NCBI GenBank assembly: GCA_002104935.1
Contig: MCGT01000017.1
Location: forward strand, 372,001 to 436,000
Direction of reading: 5' to 3'
Source: Hesseltinella vesiculosa
Taxonomy: Eukaryota > Mucoromycota > Mucoromycetes > Mucorales > Cunninghamellaceae
DNA length: 64,000 bases
A model generated the notes under the pieces. That model worked only from the letters and a program-made list of their open reading frames with translations, searched no databases and was not told the DNA's origin. Shown here piece by piece: positions 1 through 8,549 of this stretch (its first letter is position 1; each line of letters opens with the position of its first letter). Both the position numbers and the translations under genes were made by a program.

Positions 1-723
1 AAGCGCCAAGAGTCGCAACCCTCGCAAACACCAGACTACAGCCAGTGCTACGGCGTCCACACGCTGATGCGCATGACCAGCTCTGCCTCGGCTTATTTGG
101 AAAACGTCTGGGCCTGGACAGCCGACCACGATCTGGACGATAGCGAACTGCAGCGCAAGATCACGGTCTACACTGGCCGCGGTATTCTCATTGACAACAC
201 CAAGGGCCCGATCTGGCTTTATGGCGTGCAGTCCGAACACAGCGTGCTTTACCAGTACCAGCTGGATGGCACCCAGAATGTTATGATGGCTATGATCCAG
301 TCCGAAACCCCTTACTTCCAGCCCAACCCTGCCGCTCCCAAGCCTCTAACGGCCAACACAAACGCCCCCTGGCAGGATCCCACCTACAGCGACTGCCAGG
401 TGACTTCCACCAACTCGTGTAACATGGCCTGGGCCCTGCGCTCCTCCAACTCCTCCAACATTTACGTGTATGGTGCGGGTCTCTACAGTTTCTTCAACAA
501 CTACGATCAGGCTTGCTTGGACCCTGAGAACTGCCAGCAGTCGCTCGTCGAACTCAGCCCCAACAAGAACCTCTTCCTGTACAACATCAACACTAAAGGT
601 ACCGTACAAATGATCGTGGGTAGCGGTAGCAATGGCAACAACACTGCCTGGGCCAAGGCTGCAGACAACCGCAACGGTTTCTGCCAAACCATCAATGCCT
701 TTTTGGGTCAAGCAAGCTCTTAA
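1..723 (+). CDS. GH55 exo-beta-1,3-glucanase, 3' part (5' end outside window)
   Basis: Reading frame 1 is open from the first base to a TAA at 721-723, so this is the C-terminal 240 residues of a gene that starts upstream. The order YLENVWAWTADHDLD, then TGRGILID, then WLYGVQSEHSVLYQYQL, then MIQSETPYFQPNP, then VYGAGLYSFFNNY with paired cysteines is the conserved C-terminal half of glycoside hydrolase family 55 (pectate-lyase-like beta-helix), secreted exo- or endo-beta-1,3-glucanases. The family hydrolyses beta-1,3-glucan for wall turnover or for attack on other fungi. The catalytic region and signal peptide cannot be judged because the N-terminal part is missing. No intron is needed in the visible part. 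Confidence 0.9.
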   Translation, partial: KRQESQPSQTPDYSQCYGVHTLMRMTSSASAYLENVWAWTADHDLDDSELQRKITVYTGRGILIDNTKGPIWLYGVQSEHSVLYQYQLDGTQNVMMAMIQSETPYFQPNPAAPKPLTANTNAPWQDPTYSDCQVTSTNSCNMAWALRSSNSSNIYVYGAGLYSFFNNYDQACLDPENCQQSLVELSPNKNLFLYNINTKGTVQMIVGSGSNGNNTAWAKAADNRNGFCQTINAFLGQASS

Positions 724-1178
724 AAAAAAAAACAATCAGGTAACTTTTTGATCCTCTCTACGCTCTCTGCCAACAAAAACCACTTACCCCCCTTATTTTT
801 CTTTTCCTCTCTGGCAGTAGTCGAAGATACACCTCTATGTAGTAGCCTCCCATTTCTGTAAATTAACAAGCTCTTCTGTATACACTTTCTCTGTGAATTA
901 AAAAACGACGTTTGCGATATGCCTGAATCAAGCAAGAGAAAAGTTGTATGGAGTGTGGCCCTGGCTCGCGCAAGGCGGCTGGGCTACAATTTCCATAAGA
1001 TTACCCCGGACAGGCCATACCATGTCCTTGTTTGCAGGATGCAAAGGGTGGACACGTCCAGCCTCCGTCTGGCTTCCCCATCCACGTGTTTTTAAAAATC
1101 AGAGAGCGAGACAGGAGCAAAGTTGACAATCAATCAAAGGGGTAACAGGTTTATTGATTCGCTAGAGAAAAAGATTCT
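724..1178. other. Intergenic spacer between convergent GH55 and RPL4
   Basis: 455 bp between two stop codons. It should hold both 3' UTRs. It has pyrimidine-rich stretches around 770-815 and no open frame with recognisable protein content. I see no RNA gene. Confidence 0.6.
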
Positions 1179-2521
1179 TTAAGCAGAGTGCAAGGTTTCC
1201 AAGAACTTCTTGGAGGCACCGGTGTCGGCACCCTTGGTCTTGGGTTGAGCCTTGGCAACCTTGCCGGAGGCACGCTTTTCTTGGGCAATGATTTCGGCGC
1301 GGCGCAAGACTTGGGCATAGGGGTTGAGGCGGTTCATGACACCTTGGTTGCGAAGAGGGTTCTTCTTTTGGGTGAAAGGACGCTTTTGGGTCTTGGAGCC
1401 GGCGGGGCGAACGACGGATTGGATTTCTTGCGAGTTGATCAAGCGGGTGACATCGGTGTTGGTGATGACGTTGTCAGGCAAGACATAGTCCTTCTTCAAA
1501 GAAGAGGCCTTTTCATAAGTACCATAGACATCGTCCAAGAGTTGGAAGGCACCTTGAGTCCAGATGACAAAGCGACCCAAATGACCACCAGGGGCCAATT
1601 GAAGCAAGTTGAGGCGACGCACATTGGCCAATTCCACACCAGGAATGTTGCGGAAAGCTGCAGTGATACCGTTGTCTTCGTTGTAGATGACGAGGGGACC
1701 ACGGCGTTGACGGTGGCGGCGGTTGCGGAGCTTGCCCTTACCGGCACGGAGCTTGCGAGAGTTGGACACCTTGGCGACATCGGCATAGGCTTCGAGGGCC
1801 TTCAACAAAGCAACGGCTTGCTTGGTCTTGTTGAAGGATTCGACTTGGTCAGACACGACCAAAGGCACTTCTTGGATCTTTTCAACGCGATGACCACGAG
1901 CCATCACCAGGGCAGGGACGGCAGAAGCAGCCAAGGCAGAGACAGTAGCATAACGCTTTTGGTTCACAGGAGTGATTCTAGACAAAAACAAAAAAAAAAG
2001 TGAGAAAAAGGTTCGGCAGGTAGACATGAAAGGCATTTACCTGGACCACTTGCGCCATGTCTTGGTAGGAGCAAACATACGACCGCCACGGCACATGTTA
2101 CCGAAAGCAGCTTGACCAGCACGGTGAGTACCGGAGCCGTTGACACGGGGAATACGGGCAACAGCACGACCAGTACCCCAAGATTCAGCAGAGGTTTGTT
2201 CACCGGCCTTGGATGAGACAGCGTAGGCTTGACGCTTGTTCTTGGCCATGTTGGTGTGAACAAAGTTGACAATGTCGGGGCGGACAGGAGCCTTGAAGAC
2301 ATCGGGCAGGGCAATGGTGGCATCGGAAGCCTTGCCAGTATCGAGGTAGACGTTAATAACTTGTCTAGCAGCCTACATCATGAGCGAAGCAACAAAAAGT
2401 GCTAGGTTAGAGAAACATTCATCCATCCATCCATCCACGCCACGCTTTGTCGTCCTATGTCATCCAGCTATGTCACTCTCTACGTCCTTCTTTTTTCTGC
2501 TATTCGTTGCCTACGTACCAT
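1179..2521 (-). CDS. RPL4: 60S ribosomal protein uL4 (L4)
   Basis: Exons on the minus strand: 2519-2521, 2041-2372, 1179-1977; 377 residues, usual for eukaryotic uL4. The first exon is the ATG alone, followed by GTACGT; exon 2 resumes with [11 protein letters not shown]. Diagnostic uL4 blocks are present in order: [107 protein letters not shown]. It is a structural protein of the large subunit lining the exit tunnel. It shares a 190-bp promoter with RPS17, transcribed the other way. The first intron (146 nt) is longer than most here and carries a (GGAT)n run in the sense strand. Confidence 0.95.
2414..2438 (-). repeat. (GGAT)4 microsatellite in RPL4 intron 1
   Basis: The plus strand reads as repeats of TCCA, so the RPL4 transcript reads GGATGGATGGATGGATG. 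It lies inside the first intron, directly after the ATG-only exon. The RPS17 first intron carries the same unit in its own sense strand. Confidence 0.85.
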
Positions 2522-2711
2522 GTCAATATACAAAAAATAGGTTTGTTGAAGAAATGAAAAAGAAGAGCAGTGAAAAAACAGACAAAAAAAAGGCAGGCTT
2601 GTTGCTCCACCTCTCGTTGCGGAGTTTGGGCAAAAAATCGTCGCCTTTTCTTCCAACTTTTTTTTTTCCCTCCCTCTTCTTTTTTTCTTCCTCTTTTATT
2701 GATTATACATC
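2522..2711. promoter_or_regulatory. Bidirectional promoter RPL4 / RPS17
   Basis: Only 190 bp separate the two start codons. The half next to RPS17 is strongly pyrimidine-rich on the plus strand (about 2650-2700); the half next to RPL4 is purine-rich on the plus strand, so it is pyrimidine-rich in the RPL4 transcript. Both transcripts would therefore start in polypyrimidine leaders, as is common for ribosomal protein genes. No clear TATA box. Confidence 0.7.
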
Positions 2712-3367
2712 ATGGTAAGTATTGACCAACGAATGATGATTGTGTTGCGACATTGCGAAGCTACAAACGGACGAAACGATTGATAAAAAATAAAGAGTGC
2801 GACGATCATGACGGCCGGATGGATGGATGGATGGATGTGTCGAGGCTGGACGTCGGGCACAATCATAACATTCATGGAAGACATCAAAGCACACAAATGG
2901 CATTCATAGAAAGATACTGACCGTGTATTGTTGTACTCTAGGGTCGTGTCCGCACAAAGACTGTCAAGAAGGCTTCTCGTGTCTTGATTGAAAAGTACTA
3001 TCCTCGCTTGACCGTTGATTTCCAAACCAACAAGAAGATCGCCAATGAAGTTGCTATCATTTCTTCCAAGCGCCTTCGCAACAAGATTGCTGGTTTCACC
3101 ACCCACTTGATGCGTCGTATCTCCCGTGGTCCTGTCCGTGGTATCTCCTTCAAGTTGCAAGAAGAAGAACGTGAACGTCGTGACAACTTCGTCCCCGAAT
3201 TCTCTGCTTTGGACACCTCCGCCATTGAAATCGACCCTGATACCAAGGAATTGTTGAAGGCTCTCAACTTTGACAACTTGCCTGGTGTCCAAGTCACCAA
3301 CCCTGTTGCTGCCAACGTTGATGTCCGTCGTGGTATCCGTCGTGCTCCCCGCAAGACTGAAGCTTAA
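2712..3367 (+). CDS. RPS17: 40S ribosomal protein eS17 (S17)
   Basis: Exons 2712-2714 (ATG only, followed by GTAAGT) and 2942-3367; 142 residues. The mature sequence begins [34 protein letters not shown] and continues [45 protein letters not shown], which is eS17 across its length. It is a small-subunit structural protein. The 227-nt intron begins immediately after the start codon, so the start depends on splicing; the next in-frame AUG would remove a large part of the protein. A poly(A) signal-like AATAAA follows the stop at about 3371. Divergent from RPL4, convergent with DPM3. Confidence 0.95.
2817..2838 (+). repeat. (GGAT)5 microsatellite in RPS17 intron
   Basis: Five GGAT units in the RPS17 sense strand, inside the intron that follows the ATG-only exon. 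Matches the (GGAT)4 run in the RPL4 first intron. Confidence 0.9.
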
Positions 3368-3570
3368 ACAATAAAGAAAAAAAGTCAACTTGGTTTTGTT
3401 CATCCACTTTCTATTCGTCAAGCCATTGTCCGTACGTTTCATTCGGGTGTCCTCGCGTTTTGCCTGCAAGAAAAAAGAGATGGGAGGCAAGGAGGTCCTT
3501 GCAATTTATTCGTTGGATATCATAAAAAAAAGGCGGAAGGATGCCTCAAATCTATCGGTGGGCGGCAGAT

Positions 3571-4023
3571 TTACAATTGCACCCCCTTGCTAGTCAAATC
3601 GCTTTTGGCGGTTTGGATTTCCTATAGAGATGGCAAAAACAAAAAGTCAGATGAATGGCAGAACAAAGCGCGTCGGATGACAGGGTGTCATTTACCTGCA
3701 TCAGTTCTTCATAAGCGGCAGGACAATCGCTGAACGTCATAATATGCCAGCCCAGATTGCCTAAACTGTAAGAGCCAAACGTCATCAACACCCACCATGG
3801 GAACTAATGTGAATAAACAATAACAAAAAAAAAAAAAAACATGAGACGTTGGATGATCTCATCATGTCCTGAAAAAAAAAAAAAAAAAGAATCTGCAAAA
3901 CCTTACAACAGGGACGATTTTTTGCTGAATCGTATCTGACATGGGCACAAGGTGAAAGAAGAGGCCCAAGTAAATCATGGTGGCAACACCCAGCACAGCA
4001 AATGCTTCGGTAGATCGTGTCAT
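3571..4023 (-). CDS. DPM3: Dolichol-phosphate mannosyltransferase subunit 3
   Basis: Exons 3907-4023, 3696-3803, 3571-3621; 91 residues, the usual length of Dpm3 (about 92). Two N-terminal membrane segments (AFAVLGVATMIYLGLFFHLVP and FPWWVLMTFGSYSLGNLGWHI) precede the family block GNLGWHIMTFSDCPAAYEELMQEIQTAKSDLTSKGV, which matches the conserved Dpm3 C-terminal pattern (Y/W-x-x-x-T-F-x-D-C-x-x-A-x-x-E-L-x-x-x-I). In the three-subunit enzyme Dpm3 tethers catalytic Dpm1 to the ER membrane; the product Dol-P-Man feeds N-glycans, O-mannosylation and GPI anchors. Its divergent neighbour is DPM2, another subunit of the same complex. Confidence 0.88.
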
Positions 4024-4209
4024 ATTGAAAGTGTATAAATGTAAAAGAGTGGCAAAAGAAAAAGAAAGAAAAATAGCATGTGGAGCATTCTTCATTGAAA
4101 AACCTGCAGCGCTGTGATTGGCTGGCTGGCCGTCTTGCCCCCCCCCCTCTCTCCCCCTCATATTTTGCTTTGCAGGGCTTCTTCCTTCCGTTTTTTTTTT
4201 TTTTTTTGA
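4024..4209. promoter_or_regulatory. Bidirectional promoter DPM3 / DPM2
   Basis: 186 bp between the two start codons. It contains a CCAAT box on the minus strand (ATTGG on plus at about 4117-4121), a C-run at 4138-4147 and a T17 run just before the DPM2 ATG. The arrangement would co-express two subunits of one enzyme. Confidence 0.65.
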
Positions 4210-4567
4210 ATGGTAAAAAGAGAATGCGCAGGTTTTCTTGACTTAGCTATTGACATGCCAGTGGATGTAGGGTACTGGTGTTGACAAGCTTGCAGGAACC
4301 ATTGCCTTTTTTTCCTTGAATGCTCTGTTTATCTACTACTCTTTCTGGGTGCTGCTCATGGTAAGCTGCCAAACGAAAATAAGAAAGGATCCACATTCAC
4401 CTTTAATAATCTAGCCCTTTGTTGATGAAGGCCATCTCTTGCACAACTATTTTCCAAACTACCAGTACGCTATCAAGGTGCCGGTCGTCATCATGATTGT
4501 AGGATTGACGGTGATTCTCACATTTCTCGGCACGATCATGGTCGAAAGCCGCCAGCCGCGAGCATGA
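4210..4567 (+). CDS. DPM2: Dolichol-phosphate mannosyltransferase subunit 2
   Basis: Exons 4210-4212 (ATG only, then GTAAAA), 4271-4360 and 4415-4567; 81 residues (Dpm2 is normally 80-84). The product starts M-GTGVDKLAGTIAFFSLNALFIYYSFWVLLMPFVDEGHLLHNYFPNYQYAIKVPVVIMIVGLTVILTFLGTIMV. The YY-x-x-WVLLMPFVD motif after the first membrane helix, the H-x-x-F/YFP-x-x-YA-x-x-xP block and the second helix are Dpm2 hallmarks. Dpm2 stabilises Dpm3 and aids dolichol-phosphate binding in the ER. The gene is easy to miss because of its size and the start-codon-only exon. It ends 80 bp from the ALE1 stop. Confidence 0.87.
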
Positions 4568-4647
4568 TTCACTCTCCTACCAGATACCCACCATTGCCAT
4601 TTTTCCCCCCTCGCGAGTTAAGAATAAATACCGTTTATTCACCTCCT

Positions 4648-6381
4648 TCACAGTGCCTTGGCTTTTTTTGATTGCCCAACAGCCAGGTCGTCCACGTCGG
4701 TGGCGGTCGTGACCAGGCGACGTTTTTGCCATTTCCGCAAACGGCCTTTGGTTGCCAGCCAGAAAGCAAGACCGACCCAGAAGACATGGTATGGATAAAA
4801 GTACACGGCCTGCAAGGCGGTGATGTTCTTGTCCCAGTTGCACAACATGAATCCGGCGCTGAGAGTGTTGACACAGGTCATGGTGAACAGGACGGACAGC
4901 AAATCGTAAGCGGATTTCCAAAACGGCAGAGGTTGGTTTGTGTCCGCCGTTAGGCACAGTGGTCGTACCGTCTTGCGCATCAGCACGCCCAGAGCCTGGA
5001 GAATACCAATGCTAAACATGTAAACTACAATAGAACGAGGATCAGTCGACAGCATTTCCAATGTGGATGCGTACTATAATAGCCAGGTAAAAAGCCATGC
5101 CAGACGGCCGAGATGGCATAAGTGATCAAGCCAGCTTTGGATTTGCCGACCAGAGGGGCCACACGCACGTACACATAGCTCTTCAGCCATCGGTTGCCGG
5201 CCATGTTCCATCGACTGACACACACTGCCAAATTGGGTGACCATTCGACACTGACCGCCACGGGCGTGACTCTATCCCACCGAGGCTGATTGGCCTTGTC
5301 AAAGCCATTGAACCCAATACCGGAGATCATGCAAGGACCCTCGGACAACAGCCACGCCACATAAAACCGGAACCGAGTAAAAGTGCCGGCAAGCTGGACA
5401 AAAAGGAAGCTAGGGAGAAAGAAAGTGAGGTTGAGAGAGAGAGGGGTGGGAATGGTAGGGCGGAGAATCTCTCCTTTTTTCATTTACCGATGGAGAGGCG
5501 TGTATCCCTGGAAGGGATACGTGAGCACCGCATCATAGTTGAAAATGGGGTGGAGAAAGATCAGGCCGAGCAAGAACAATGTCACCCGCGCCAGGGTGAC
5601 GAGTAAAGGGCGACGACAAGAAAGAGGGGTAGCTTTTTGTTGTGGCGTGAGGGGGTCGGTTGCAGTGTCATGCAAGGGAAGCGTCAAAAGCCTCATGTAA
5701 TCCATGAATTCACAAGTGGGCCCCACCAGAAAACCAGGAAAGAACAGGATCCAACCAAAATAGGCCAACGGTGACGGGTACGTTTGCACTTTCATGCGCT
5801 CTTGAGCGGGTGTGAGTACGTTCGCAGGTTTGCGGCCATCCAGCACATTGAACCCAAAGCTTGATAGCTTCATAATAGATACCATCATTGCCCCAGAGTA
5901 ATCCAACGTTGCATCCCCTTGCACACCTCTCCATTGACGATCCAAGTGACTAGATGCAGTAACAAAAAAAAAAAGAGGGGGGATCCAGAGCAAATTGTCA
6001 GGAGCAAGGAAAAAATGGAGATTTTGCACGTGGACTCGACGTTTTTTTTTTTTTTTTTGCTTTTTACCAAGCTGACAACGAGAGCATGACCAGAGCAAAA
6101 TTAATCCATGGGCCATGGGGACCGTGATAAAAACGCATAAAGGCATAGGTAAACAGACTGGTACCAACGATGTGACAGAAACCCTGCCATGAAGCAAGCA
6201 CTTTGACCATTAAAAAACACGTAAAACAAATCGAGAACCAGTGCTTCAAATAAGCATTGGGTAGGCTGCGATGCAGATAAGCGGCTGGATAGGCAGACAG
6301 CAAACTGAAGACGAGTTTCAAATGGTCAGGCTGAACTTGATCACCTGCCAAATTTGCCAAGCGTACGAAAAATGCGTCCAT
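4648..6381 (-). CDS. ALE1: MBOAT lysophospholipid acyltransferase (Ale1/Slc4/Lpt1 type)
   Basis: Exons 6068-6381, 5488-5949, 5075-5409, 4648-5024; 495 residues. A polytopic membrane protein with the MBOAT order: RFYHGPHGPWINFALVMLSLSACHLDRQWRG, SFGFNVLDGR, LAYFGWILFFPGFLVGPTCEFMDYMR, then WNMAGNRWLKSYVYVR and the catalytic-histidine segment ISAVWHGFLPGYYIYMF. These match the broad-specificity 1-acyl-lysophospholipid acyltransferases of the Lands cycle in the ER. The C-terminus ends KAKAL, fitting a K-x-K-x-x ER retrieval signal. Intron phases are consistent throughout. Divergent from the SCAMP gene across 496 bp; convergent with DPM2. Confidence 0.9.
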
Positions 6382-6877
6382 GGCGAGGATTGACCGAGAA
6401 AGAAGAATAAAAAAAAGAAGTAATCCTAAACTGGTCTTGTATTTATAGGAAAACAGCCAAAGTCTCCCTAGTTTTATGCAAAAAAAGGGGAGAAAGGGTG
6501 GCAACTTGCACAGCCTTGGTGTAAAATAAACGCAAAGCAAGTCTATTAGAATCCTTCCACGTTTCGTTTATCATTCGACATCGAATTGAGTTCAGAAAAG
6601 AAAAAGCGAATAGAAAAATATGTATTAAAATGTGTAGCAAGGTCTCACCCCATTCAAGATTCCTTCCCTTTGGCGGTTGACTGTATCACTATGTCTATGA
6701 GTGACATTTGATGAATGTGTTTTATTTTTTATTACAGAGGCGCATGCCAGCTTGGCAATAAATCCAGCCAAGCTTTTGATTGGTGGGGTGATGCGAGAAC
6801 CCTGCTGAAAAAGGGGCTTCCGCTTTCTTTCTCTCTCTCTCTCTCTTTATCTTGCTGGGAATTAAAGAAATAGTACC
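6382..6877. promoter_or_regulatory. Divergent promoter region ALE1 / SCAMP
   Basis: 496 bp between divergent start codons. A (CT)n run (about 6831-6847) lies just upstream of the SCAMP start. No gene-like open frame. Confidence 0.5.
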
Positions 6878-7936
6878 ATGGCAAACCCATTTGACGATCC
6901 TAGCAATCCGTTTCAAGATCCCTCGATTGCCTCGGCCTTGAATGACAAACGGCAGGATAACTTTGAACTAGACCACAAGGTGGAAGATGATCTTGTGCAA
7001 GACACAAATTACCATCAAGTCAATGTCGACCAAGACCCTTTCCAATCATCATCATCACAGCCCTCGACCTCTGTATACACTGCGCAGCAGTCAGACGATA
7101 TCCAACAGCGGGAGGAAACCCTACGAAGAAAGGAACAGGAACTAGCCGACCGAGAACGAGCTCTGCAGGAACAGCAACGCCGAGGTCGACGAGGTGGCGC
7201 CAACAACTTCCCACCTTGCTTCCCTCTGATGTATTTGGATATCAACAACGAAATCCCTAACGAGCATCAATGGACTGTTTGGTGGCTGTACCGTGAATGG
7301 CTCTTGTTTGAAATCACTCTTGTGCTCAACTTTATTGCCTGTCTGATCGTCCTCTTTTCCCACCCTCCTTCTGTCACCAGCGCTCCCACCAACATGGGCG
7401 TGGCTCTGACTGAAATGTTTACCCATACCTTGGCCAGCTTCTTTTTATGGTACCGTCCTGTTTACAATGCCTTTATGAAGGAGGTCTCTCTCTACTACTG
7501 TAAGCACCCCTTTCCCTCTTTGGCATGCTCATCCTTTTTTTTTTTTTTTTGCCTAGTCTTTTTCTTTGTGTTCAATGGTTTCCATATTGCTTATACGTTT
7601 TACATGGCCGTGGGTATTCCAAACACGTAAGGAACAGAACAACAGGTGGAGATGGCGTGGCTCACTTTATTATTCAGTGGCGGTGCAGGATTGATCTTAT
7701 TGGTGACCTTGTTCACGGATAATTACATTGCCGCTGGCGTGTTTACCTTGTTGGCAAGCATTTGCTGGATTGTCATGGGTGTGCTGGCTGTCTATTTGTA
7801 TATTCGCACCTACAACCACTACAAGGCTGCTGGCCATACCCTCAGCGAAGCAAAGAAAGACGCCATGGTTCATATTGGCAAGTCTGACGCCGCTCGAGGC
7901 GTGGCGATGAGTGCCGCCAAACAAAGCTTCCGATAA
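6878..7936 (+). CDS. Secretory carrier-associated membrane protein (SCAMP)
   Basis: Exons 6878-7499, 7557-7626, 7678-7936; 316 residues. N-terminal NPF tripeptides at residues 3-5 and 10-12 (EH-domain ligands), a coiled coil rich in E/R/Q at about 70-105, then the SCAMP core: NFPPCFPLMYLDINNEIPNEHQWTVWWLYREWLLFEITLVLNF, followed by four membrane helices, and a C-terminal tail with AMSAAKQSF like the animal AA-x-x-AAQ-x-AF end. SCAMPs act in post-Golgi recycling and endocytosis. The second intron (7627-7677, 51 nt) must be removed: it contains an in-frame TAA, and splicing restores GIPNTGGAGLILLV. An AATAAA lies at about 7976. Confidence 0.9.
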
Positions 7937-8549
7937 AGTGTATTTTCTTACTTCTGCCTCCAACGTATTTTTATTCAATAAACAAAGACATGAAAACAGT
8001 CGCACTACTGGGGATGCAGCCGTCGATATTTGAATCGGCGTCGCGCAGCCCTTTTTTGCCGGTTCCTTCTTGAGAGGGACAGATCAAAAGGTCTTGTCAG
8101 GTTGGCTTTTTGCCTTATGCGTCGCGCTTGCCATATAAAAGGAAGGACAGTTGCTAATGGTCTTCCGCTTGCAAACCATTCATGGCCATTGCAGGAAGTT
8201 GACCGTGCTCATTTGGATTTCTTTACCATGTTCTTGCGAAAAGCATTTTTTGTTGCTGTCCTTGTATGTCATCTCTGTTTTTGACTTCTCAATCGAATCC
8301 TTCAAAGAACCCCAGTTTTTGGTGGCCATCCACTTCGGCAATGCTGATCACTTGCCCCCCCCTGCTTCAAGGGATTTTTGACTCGTGAATTTGCGGCGTT
8401 TGAAATAGCGTCACGCAGGCATTTTTTTTTTTGCTGGCTTCCCCGCTTTTTTTTTTTTTCTTCTTTTTTCCCCCTTGAATCATTGCCCTTTTTTTTTATT
8501 ATTCTTATTCTTGCACCATCTAACGAGAAAAAGAAGAAAAAAAATAAGA
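7937..8549. other. Intergenic spacer upstream of the ABCD transporter
   Basis: 613 bp. The last 130 bp are strongly pyrimidine-rich with T runs, likely the promoter and leader of the transporter. Open frames here are short and low-complexity; I see no gene. Confidence 0.5.

Noticed and set aside
1188..2003. 271-residue open frame on the plus strand, antisense to RPL4
   Set aside because: It is a shadow of the highly biased RPL4 codons; composition is repetitive Gly/Leu/Val and it has no family motif.
2715..2941. Box C/D snoRNA in the RPS17 intron (ATGATGA near 2731, CTGA near 2918)
   Set aside because: The boxes are about 190 nt apart, with no terminal stem and no C'/D' pair; chance matches are likely.
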